Source of the DNA: Streptomyces sp. ISL-11
Lineage (GTDB): Bacteria; Actinomycetota; Actinomycetes; Streptomycetales; Streptomycetaceae
Length of the DNA stretch: 52,451 nucleotides
Direction of reading: 5' to 3'
Assembly: GCF_018614525.1 (NCBI RefSeq)
Contig: NZ_JAGGOL010000090.1
Coordinates: 1-52,451 of the forward strand
The translations under genes were made by a program, and so were the position numbers. The notes under the pieces were generated by a model, which was not told the origin of the DNA, made no database searches, and saw only the letters and a program-made list of their open reading frames with translations. The number at the start of each line of letters is the position of its first letter. Position 1 is the stretch's first letter. Below, in pieces: positions 15,490 to 22,035 of this stretch.

Positions 15490-16290
15490 CCGGCTCGTAT
15501 CCTCACGGCTCGGCGCATTCGACGAGCACCTGGCCCACGCTGCCACTCAAGCACAGCACCGTGCCGCTGAGGTCGTTCACCGACTACTGAGCTTGTAGTC
15601 GTGGTGTCGGCAGTGTCCGAGGCAGCACCCCGCAGGCGGGCCGACCAGGACAGGTCCACCCGCAGGCCGCCGGAACCCGACCGGAACCGCTGCGACACCC
15701 GCACTTTGCCGAGCACTGCCAGCGGCGCCCTGCCGAGCGCGGCCAACCGGCACACAGACCATCCCGCCCCCCGGCGGCCGGCCCGGCCAGCGCGTCGGCA
15801 TCGTCATCGGTGGACCAGCCGGACAACCGGTCCTTCCCTTCCGCGTCGCCGCCGGGACCAGCCATGGGTCATCGAGGCGGAACCGGTGCGTACTGCCCCG
15901 GCGACGACGAGCGAGGCCGCCGGCATCCCCGTGGGGACGGCGATCGTGCCGGGGGCGAGGAGCCAGTCCATCGCCGCGCGCCGGTCGAACTGCGGACGCA
16001 CGTCCGTGCCGCCCATCGGGTCCGGGAAGTCTTCGTGTTGGCGGCGCCAGTTCATCACCGCTGCCCGACCTACCCCCGCCAGCAGCACCGTGTCCCACCC
16101 GCCGGCGACCTGCGCGAGGGCGGCGAGCGGGGAACGACGGCCCGCCGCCACGGTGTGGACCGCCCGCCGGTCCACCTCGGGGTGCACCATGCGGACCAGG
16201 GCGACGTCCTCGGCCAAGTAGAGCCGGACTGTGGTCACGCCCCCGGGGTGCTTGTAGTCCACCTCGACCGAGGGTTTTCTGCGTCGGCGT
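15490..16290 (-). pseudogene. Degraded helix-turn-helix-type gene with at least three frameshifts
   Basis: Reading the minus strand, one coherent protein is spread over three frames. It begins around 16280 with HPGGVTTVRLYLAEDVALV and continues with WDTVLLAGVGRAAVMNWRRQ and RPQFDRRAAMDWLL to about 15900. A jump to a second frame gives THRFRLDDPWLVPA, a third frame gives EGKDRLSGWSTDDDADAL, and another shift gives VSQRFRSGSGGLRVDLSW near 15640-15700. The AVMNWRRQHEDFPDP segment resembles the winged-helix part of a hypothetical protein family common in Streptomyces. No start codon can be assigned. Nothing else coding is supported between 15399 and 16467. Confidence 0.7.
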
Positions 16291-16467
16291 TCGTACCGGT
16301 GCCGCCCTGGCACCGTGTGGCTGGTGGCCACATGGGGGCATGTACGAGGCGGTTTCCAGCCCTTCGCATGGGCTTTGGCGCGGGTGGATAGCGGGGAAGT
16401 GTGGGTGCGCGTAGCGTCCGGGCAGGCCGTGGGCGGTGTGCCCAGGGCTGGGCGGAAGGGGAACCGG

Positions 16468-18465
16468 GTGTCCACTGCGGGTCTGGCGGCGGAGGAGCGG
16501 CGGGAGTGGTTACGGTCGCTGTTGTCGGGTGAGCGTGCTGATTCGCGGGCGGCGCGGAATATGGCGCGCGTGGAGCAGGGCAATGTGCTGTTCGGGGCGG
16601 CGCTGCATGCTGCGGACCGGTTGCGGGCGGGTGAGCAGGCGACCGATCTGGAGGAGATGCTCCTGAAGGTGCTGCGGGCCGCGGTGCCGGATGAGGAGAT
16701 CAAGGGCTGGGGTCAGGTCTACCGGGAGGCGGTGACCGCGCGTGGACGGCTGGCGGGGGTGCCCGAGGCCCTCACCGGCCGGCCGGTGTCCGAGGGCTAC
16801 AGTCTCGCCGACTGGGCCAAGGACCTGGGGCCGGCGGGCGAAGAGTGGATGGCGCAGTCGAACACGGCGCTCATCGACCCGGAGGCCCTGGCCGCGGGCG
16901 AGGAGTTCGACAGCCCGGAGTTCATCGAGGGCATGCGCGAGTGGGGCTTCGCGGTCACCGCCTCCAACCCGGCGGGCCGGTCGGCGGGCCGGCAGCAAAT
17001 CCTGGAGCAGGAGGCGGACGGTGAGCAGGCCGCGCAGGCGGCCTCCGACGGGGTCCGGGTGGAGTTCGAGAACTTCCACGTCCACCGGGTGGTGGGCGAC
17101 GGGTGGCCCAACACCCGGGATGAGATCCGCTGGCTCTCCGGTGGCAGCAGCGCCACCACCCCAGCCCAGCCGTTCATGTCACGGGAGTTCGGGGACGACG
17201 AGGCCTTGGTGGGAATGACCCCGGAATTCCCCCCTTTTCTCTCTCAGCGGGTGGCCTTCGACGGCCGGGCAGGAACCGGGCTGGCCCTGAACATCGACTG
17301 CTGGGAGTGGGACACCGGCAACGGCAACAACGACGACATCGTTGAAGCCCTGCGGGCCTTCAACCGTGACGTCATGCTCTCTACGGCCTGGTCCGTCATC
17401 ATGGAACTGTCGGGGATCGGAATCCTCGCGTTCCTCTCGGACATCACCTTTCTCGCCGTCAACTTTCTCGGCTGGCTGGCGAAGAACGACCTCTCCTGCC
17501 GGCGCGCCTTCTTCCTGGACCGCTACGACCTGGCCCTGCTGGCTCGCGGTGACGGCAAGGTGAACTGGCACTTCAACGGAGACGGTTATCACGAGCTGCG
17601 CGTGAAGTTCACCACCTCGATGCCGTTCCCGACCGGCTCCCTGGAGTACGTGGTCCACAACGGCCTCGACGCCTGGGGCACCCCGATCCCCCTGCCGTGG
17701 GTGTCGATGTCCGCCCCGGCCCTGGCCTCCTACGCAGGCGCGCTCCACGCCCTGTATGTCCGCCCCAGTGACCAGGCGGTGCTGTGGACCCGCCTGCGAG
17801 GCAGCTCCTGGAGCGAACCCGAACACATCCAGGGCTGGCGGTCCCTCCTCGCGCCTGCCCTCACCGCGTTCGACGGCAAGCTGTACGCCGTCCACGCCGG
17901 CCAGGACGGCAGGCTGTTCCAGTCCCGATACGACGGATCCGGCTGGACCACGGCGGCGGCGCTGCCTCAGGGCAAGGTCCACAAAGCGGGCCCCAGCCTG
18001 GGAGCCAACGCCCGGCAGATGGTGCTGTCGCACGTGGAGGCATCCGAGGTGACCTACGACCGGCTCGGCACGGCGGCGGGATGGCAGGCTCCGTACGAGT
18101 TCCCCTTCGGGAAGACGCAGAACCCCGTCTCCCTGACCTGCTCCGACCAGCAGATCTACAGGGCCGTCCGCACCTTGGACAACCGGGTGTCCATGATCAC
18201 GGAGATGTCCAACTCCCCCAGCGGCTTCCCCTGGGCCAGAACGGATGCTCCCACGCGGGAAGTCACCTGCGGGCCCACCGTCGTCAAATGGGTCGCGCTG
18301 TGGATCCTCATGCGCGCAACGAACGGCACTCTGGTCGCCGCACGCCGCACCGCTGACAGCCACCCCTGGCACGAGTACCCCGTCAGCGCCGGCAGGGTCA
18401 AACCCCTGGACGAAGTGGCCGCAGCCATCCACCTGGGCAAGATGTACGTCATGTACCGCCGCTGA
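16468..18465 (+). CDS. Uncharacterised multidomain protein with C-terminal beta-propeller-like repeats
   Basis: I do not recognise the whole protein. 665 residues from a GTG at 16468 with GGAAGGGG upstream. Residues 1-190 are Glu/Ala-rich and helical, with no signal peptide. Residues about 197-385 form a Trp-rich domain (FENFHVHRV, ALNIDCWEWD, FLDRYDLALL, WHFNGDGYHELRVKF). It is interrupted by a 25-30-residue hydrophobic stretch (about 308-337) that could insert in a membrane. Residues about 412-665 are repeats of the pattern (S/A)-P-A-L...L-Y-A/V...W, like a sialidase- or PLL-type lectin propeller. Together this suggests a carbohydrate-binding, possibly pore-forming effector, but that is inference. 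A strong terminator follows. Confidence 0.8.
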   Translation: MSTAGLAAEERREWLRSLLSGERADSRAARNMARVEQGNVLFGAALHAADRLRAGEQATDLEEMLLKVLRAAVPDEEIKGWGQVYREAVTARGRLAGVPEALTGRPVSEGYSLADWAKDLGPAGEEWMAQSNTALIDPEALAAGEEFDSPEFIEGMREWGFAVTASNPAGRSAGRQQILEQEADGEQAAQAASDGVRVEFENFHVHRVVGDGWPNTRDEIRWLSGGSSATTPAQPFMSREFGDDEALVGMTPEFPPFLSQRVAFDGRAGTGLALNIDCWEWDTGNGNNDDIVEALRAFNRDVMLSTAWSVIMELSGIGILAFLSDITFLAVNFLGWLAKNDLSCRRAFFLDRYDLALLARGDGKVNWHFNGDGYHELRVKFTTSMPFPTGSLEYVVHNGLDAWGTPIPLPWVSMSAPALASYAGALHALYVRPSDQAVLWTRLRGSSWSEPEHIQGWRSLLAPALTAFDGKLYAVHAGQDGRLFQSRYDGSGWTTAAALPQGKVHKAGPSLGANARQMVLSHVEASEVTYDRLGTAAGWQAPYEFPFGKTQNPVSLTCSDQQIYRAVRTLDNRVSMITEMSNSPSGFPWARTDAPTREVTCGPTVVKWVALWILMRATNGTLVAARRTADSHPWHEYPVSAGRVKPLDEVAAAIHLGKMYVMYRR

Positions 18466-18477
18466 TGCCTGGCCCCG

Positions 18478-18509
18478 GGGTGACGCCGCCCAGCCGGGCG
18501 GCGTCACCC
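18478..18509 (+). terminator. Hairpin terminator after the propeller protein
   Basis: A perfect 14-bp inverted repeat GGGTGACGCCGCCC / GGGCGGCGTCACCC with loop AGCC, 12 nt after the stop at 18465. Confidence 0.9.
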
Positions 18510-18554
18510 GGAACCGGGCCGCCCCTCGCGACGCGAAGTAGGCCCGGCCCTGGT

Positions 18555-18735
18555 TTACGACGGGCCGGAACCTGATGACTCCAGCCATGCCGCCGCAGCA
18601 TCTGGGAGATTCCCGACAGCGTCATGGACTTGTGAAACCGTCGGCCGATCAGGGTCTTGATCCTGGCCAGCGTCCATCTCTGGTCCGGCCGCCCATGCGC
18701 GGGAGGGCCCTTGGCCAGCTCTTCCGTCGTCAGCC
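18555..18735 (-). mobile_element. IS630-type transposase remnant (N-terminal winged-helix part)
   Basis: The minus strand reads LTTEELAKGPPAHGR, QRWTLARIKTLIGRRFHKS, then LSGISQMLRRHGW and HQVPARR. This matches the DNA-binding half of Streptomyces IS630-family transposases. The frame is closed by a stop just upstream, and the match is lost after VPARR; the DDE catalytic half is missing. The rest of 18466-18920 shows only a 59-residue open frame (18778-18957, GTG start, containing AVSEIGELVDKARAS) that I cannot place and do not call as a gene. Confidence 0.7.
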
Positions 18736-18920
18736 CCTACGACAACCCGCCTTCAAGGTCAGTAATGGGGCATCGTCGTGGCCGTCGAGCGCGACCCCGA
18801 GCGCGCGGCGCGGTCCACGAGCTGGAAGCGGTGGTCGACGCCGGGCTCGACCCGGAGGCGGCACAGGGCGGCGGTCAGCGAGATCGGCGAGCTGGTCGAC
18901 AAGGCCCGTGCGTCACAGCA

Positions 18921-19466
18921 CTACGCCGGTTCCGCCTCCCCCGGCGGGCCGATGTAGAGCTCCGCCAAGCCCATCCCCTCGCGGAGGCCGGCGGGGGAGA
19001 GGCACGCCGTCGGCAGGTCGGTGTGGAGCAGCTGGGCGGTGCGGAAGGCGTGCCCGCCCTTGGCGTGGCCCTTGATCACCGTGCCTTCCAGTTTGATGAG
19101 GCTGACGGCGCCGGCGCGGGCCCGGACATTGGACGTGTACTCGATCACGGACTCCCGTCCATCCGCGAAGCGCACGACCTCGCGGAACGGTGAGGTGTTC
19201 ACCCCCAGGCAGGACGCCGGAAGCGTGCCCTCGAAGCGCCCGGTGGCCTTGACCGCCTTCCCCGAGCCCTCGGCGCAGCTGTACGTCTCGGTCGTCGAGA
19301 TCCTCGTCGGCCGGGTGGACAGGGTCAGCCCGGGAGTCCACGTCGTGCGGTACTGCCCGGCGCAGACCACGGGCTCCGGGCCGGTGTGGGCCTGGGCGGC
19401 CGTCGGGGACCACGTCAGACACATCGCGGCCGCCAACGCCGCCCCCGCCGCTCTCCGACCGAACAT
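18921..19466 (-). CDS. Secreted protein of unknown function
   Basis: 181-residue precursor with a clear Sec signal peptide (FGRRAAGAALAAAMCLTW ... TAAQAHTG, cleavage near residue 25). The mature part contains four Cys (VVCAGQYR, YSCAEG, ASCLGVN, TACLSP), enough for two disulfides, and repeated beta-type segments (VIEYTSNVRA, LIKLEGTVIKGHAKG). No family is recognised. The ATG at 19466 has GAGGAGGG 5 nt upstream, a very good ribosome-binding site. It is the last of four minus-strand genes (lectin, flavoprotein, uricase-like, this one), but the 144-bp gap to the uricase-like gene leaves room for its own promoter. Confidence 0.8.
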   Translation of the reverse strand: MFGRRAAGAALAAAMCLTWSPTAAQAHTGPEPVVCAGQYRTTWTPGLTLSTRPTRISTTETYSCAEGSGKAVKATGRFEGTLPASCLGVNTSPFREVVRFADGRESVIEYTSNVRARAGAVSLIKLEGTVIKGHAKGGHAFRTAQLLHTDLPTACLSPAGLREGMGLAELYIGPPGEAEPA

Positions 19467-19610
19467 GGGTCCCTCCTCGGCTCGCGGGGGCGCCCCCTCA
19501 CCAGCGGCGCCCTGCCGGCCCCTGCCTACCCGGGGACGCTTTCGGCGACCCGCGACGCACAAGGCGCCCCGAAGCGCGGTACCGCCGTGCGCGCCATGGT
19601 GCGCACGCCC

Positions 19611-20459
19611 TCAGCCGCCGGTCTCCCGCCGGACGGTCACGGCACCCGCGCCGTACGAGGAGTCCGTGCCCAGCCAGACACCGCCCTCGCCGCCCCGGTC
19701 GAAGGGCCGGAGATCCAGCGGTGCGTGGGCGTGGTGCGTGAAGCGCACGCAGACCTCGCTGATGAGCGGGCACGCGTCGAGCACGGCCGCCGCCGACAGG
19801 TACGCGGAATGCTGGGACGAAGCGCTGCGCCGGTCGGCCGTCGCCTCCATGAACGCCCGTAACGCCGTGGCGCGGTACTGGTCGTAGTCGGCCGGCGGGC
19901 CGCTGTACTCCCAGCGCATGTCGCCGGACATGCGCAGGACGCGGTCCTCGGCGTTCACCTCATCGGCGCGGGTGTAGTCGTCCACCAGAAACCCCGTGAA
20001 GCTCGACCCCGTCGTCACCGCCCGGTGCAGACCGCTGATCCCGCTCACCACCGTCGCCGGCCGTCCGCGCCGGGCCGTCGCATCGGCCAGCCATCGGTCG
20101 GACGGGCCGGTGGCGAAGATGTGGTGACTGTCCGTCAGGAGTTTCCAGGGGTGTTCGATGACGGCGACCCGCGCGGTCGTCGCGGCGGGGCACTCCTCCA
20201 GCAGGCGTTCGGAGAGCGCCAGGGCGAGCACTTCGACGGCGGTGTCCAGATGGTCGTGGACGAAGGCGGCAGCGGTGTTGGCCATGCTGCGGGTCGGCAG
20301 GATGCTCCGGTTGTCGCCGTCGGTGAAGGCGTCGGCGAAGCCGCCTTCGAGGTCCATCGTCAGCTGGAGATCACGGGCAGCGTGCGCGTCCGCGCCGGGA
20401 CGGACGCCGAGCAGGCGTAACTCATGCCGTCCATAGCTCGTGGAGACGACCTGATGCAT
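19611..20459 (-). CDS. Urate oxidase-like protein with altered catalytic residue
   Basis: 282-residue member of the uricase (tunnelling-fold, cofactor-free urate hydroxylase) family. Family landmarks are present: TDGDNRSILPTRSMANT (catalytic Thr56), HHIFATG, SSFTGFLVDDYTR (Phe154), EDRVL (Arg173, urate-binding), SASSQHSAY (Gln216, urate-binding) and THHAHAPLDL (His). The lysine of the Lys/Thr catalytic dyad, normally in YGK near residue 10, is Arg11 here (YGRHELRLL), and the Lys of the SIKNT stretch is Ala60. It is therefore an active-site variant. No allantoin or purine catabolism genes are nearby. It lies 27 bp after a flavoprotein gene and is probably co-transcribed with it. Confidence 0.85.
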   Translation of the reverse strand: MHQVVSTSYGRHELRLLGVRPGADAHAARDLQLTMDLEGGFADAFTDGDNRSILPTRSMANTAAAFVHDHLDTAVEVLALALSERLLEECPAATTARVAVIEHPWKLLTDSHHIFATGPSDRWLADATARRGRPATVVSGISGLHRAVTTGSSFTGFLVDDYTRADEVNAEDRVLRMSGDMRWEYSGPPADYDQYRATALRAFMEATADRRSASSQHSAYLSAAAVLDACPLISEVCVRFTHHAHAPLDLRPFDRGGEGGVWLGTDSSYGAGAVTVRRETGG

Positions 20460-20486
20460 GGGCGGGGGGCTCCTTCGACGGGACGA

Positions 20487-21005
20487 TCAGAGCGTGGGCA
20501 GGGCGGCGAAGGCCGCGTCCCAGGGGTAGTCGGGCGCCGCGAGCGGCCGGCCGTTCTCGTCGAGCAGGACCGTCACCCCGCACTCCCGGAGGAAGGACAC
20601 GCTGCGGGCGAACGCCGGGTGAGCGGCCTGTCCGTCGCTCAGGTGGGGGAGCGCCACGAGCGGCAGGCGCAGGCCGAGCGCCTCGTTGACGAGGCTCATG
20701 ACGAGCGTGTCGCTGATGCCCGCCGCCCACTTGTTGAGCGTGTTGAACGTGGCCGGTGCGACCACCATCGCGTCCGCCGGCGGCAGGACATCCGGCTCGT
20801 CCGGCATCTTGTGCGTGCTGCGGACCGGATGTCCCGTGAGCCGTTCCAGCTCCGGCATGTCCCCTTCGAGCCACCGGGCTGCCGACGGCGTGAGCACCAG
20901 GCATACGTCCCAGCCCGCCGCCCGCGCCTTCTCCACGCCGGTACGGACCTGCCGGGTCGGCGACGCGGCACACGAAATCAGGTACAGCACACGGGACTTT
21001 GTCAT
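20487..21005 (-). CDS. Flavoprotein of the HFCD (PPC decarboxylase-like) family
   Basis: 172-residue FMN-binding protein of the homo-oligomeric flavin-containing Cys decarboxylase fold. It shows an N-terminal beta-strand (SRVLYLISCAASP), then PADAMVVAPATFNTLNKWAAGISDTLVMSL, the typical flavin-binding segment at residues about 91-120. The PxMNxxMW substrate-recognition clamp of Dfp/CoaC is absent; LPHLSDGQAAHPAF stands in its place. It is therefore not the housekeeping CoaBC enzyme and acts on another substrate. The ATG at 21005 has only a weak ribosome-binding site. It sits between a secreted lectin gene (46 bp upstream) and the uricase-like gene (27 bp downstream) on the same strand. Confidence 0.88.
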   Translation of the reverse strand: MTKSRVLYLISCAASPTRQVRTGVEKARAAGWDVCLVLTPSAARWLEGDMPELERLTGHPVRSTHKMPDEPDVLPPADAMVVAPATFNTLNKWAAGISDTLVMSLVNEALGLRLPLVALPHLSDGQAAHPAFARSVSFLRECGVTVLLDENGRPLAAPDYPWDAAFAALPTL

Positions 21006-21051
21006 GCGCCCCAGTTCACAGGGGGACGCGGCCGGGCGCAATCAGTTGCGG

Positions 21052-21537
21052 TCAGGTGGTGTGCCACTGCTGGTGGGAACCCAGGTTGCAGTCCCACGTG
21101 AGGACCGAGGCACCGTTCCACCAATTGGCGTTCCCGATGGTCAGGCATTTGTTGTACGCCGGATTGCGCAGCCGGGCGCCGTCCCAGACCCACTGCTGGG
21201 GCGCTCCGCCGTAGCAGTCCCACATGTTCAGGGCGGCGCCGTTGTCCCCGTTTCCCGCGACGACGTCGAGGCACTTGCCGTTGAGGTCGCTGCGGATGGT
21301 GTTGCCCTGCCAGTACCACCGCTCGTTCGTCCCGCCGTGGCAGTCCCACATGCCGACGAGCGCACCGCTGCCCGTGTTTCCCGCTCTGATCTCCAGGCAT
21401 CTGTTGTTCATGTTCGAGGCGATCATGAAGCCGACCTTGATCTGCTGCTCCGCGTACGCGGCCGAGGTGGTGCACACGCTCACCACCGCCAGACCTGTGG
21501 CAGCCAGCAGCGTTCTCAAGCGATGTGTCGTCCGCAC
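21052..21537 (-). CDS. Secreted ricin-type beta-trefoil lectin
   Basis: 161-residue precursor consisting of a signal peptide (RTTHRLRTLLAATGLAVVSV, cleavage after SAAYA) and one complete beta-trefoil carbohydrate-binding domain. The three QxW-type units are NERWYWQG, PQQWVWDG and HQQWHTT, each preceded by a CLE/CLD/CLT strand. No catalytic domain is attached, which is unusual because in Streptomyces this module usually trails a glycoside hydrolase. The GTG at 21537 is supported by a perfect Shine-Dalgarno sequence (GGAGGT, 4 nt upstream). It is the first gene of the minus-strand run that continues with the flavoprotein and uricase-like genes. Confidence 0.92.
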   Translation of the reverse strand: MRTTHRLRTLLAATGLAVVSVCTTSAAYAEQQIKVGFMIASNMNNRCLEIRAGNTGSGALVGMWDCHGGTNERWYWQGNTIRSDLNGKCLDVVAGNGDNGAALNMWDCYGGAPQQWVWDGARLRNPAYNKCLTIGNANWWNGASVLTWDCNLGSHQQWHTT

Positions 21538-21807
21538 AGGTACCTCCAGATGGATGTACACGCGTCTCGTCGGCGCCGACGCTATGGGCCGGGAGCGGGT
21601 TGCGGTGAGACGAGAACGCGCCGTGCGCGGCGCCCTGTGGCCGGCCGCCAAGCGGTCCCGTGGGAGATCCTCCTGGGCCGGCGAAACCGCTGTACGGATG
21701 CGTCACCGATGCGCGGAGGGCCTGTCCGTCCGGAGCGGACGATGAGGGCAAAGACGAAGGCAAGGAGGAATACCCACTCCTTGCCACTCTCAACTTATAG
21801 CGCACTG

Positions 21808-21828
21808 GGGGGCTTGCGGCAAGGCCCC
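21808..21828 (+). promoter_or_regulatory. Rifamycin-associated element (RAE) upstream of helR
   Basis: The sequence GGGGCTTGCGGCAAGGCCCC (21809-21828) contains the 19-bp motif I recall as the actinobacterial RAE consensus. It is an imperfect palindrome centred on CTTGC-G-GCAAG with G-rich and C-rich flanks. A possible -10 (TTATAG, 21795-21800) lies just upstream, and the helR ATG follows about 207 nt later. In the known systems the RAE drives rifamycin-induced expression. The rest of the 498-bp gap (21538-22035) shows no other feature. Confidence 0.8.
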
Positions 21829-22035
21829 GGTCGTGGGTCAGAATCGCGGACCGAAGTCAGAAGCTGCGGAAATGGGAGATTCACGAAGTGCCTTTGTTGT
21901 TGTCGGGTTATGGGTCGTGCGGTGACGTCGAGTCGACGGTGGGACGCGCACTGCGGGTGCGGGCACTCCGCACCGGGATACGGGTGTGCGTGCCGTCGGC
22001 CGTCGCGGCAGCGACCTCGGACCGGAGCTGATGAC

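Noticed and set aside
18778..18957. 59-codon frame with GTG start containing AVSEIGELVDKARAS
   Set aside because: It overlaps the end of the secreted-protein gene, has no ribosome-binding site and no known family. It may be a fragment of a decayed gene, but this cannot be supported.
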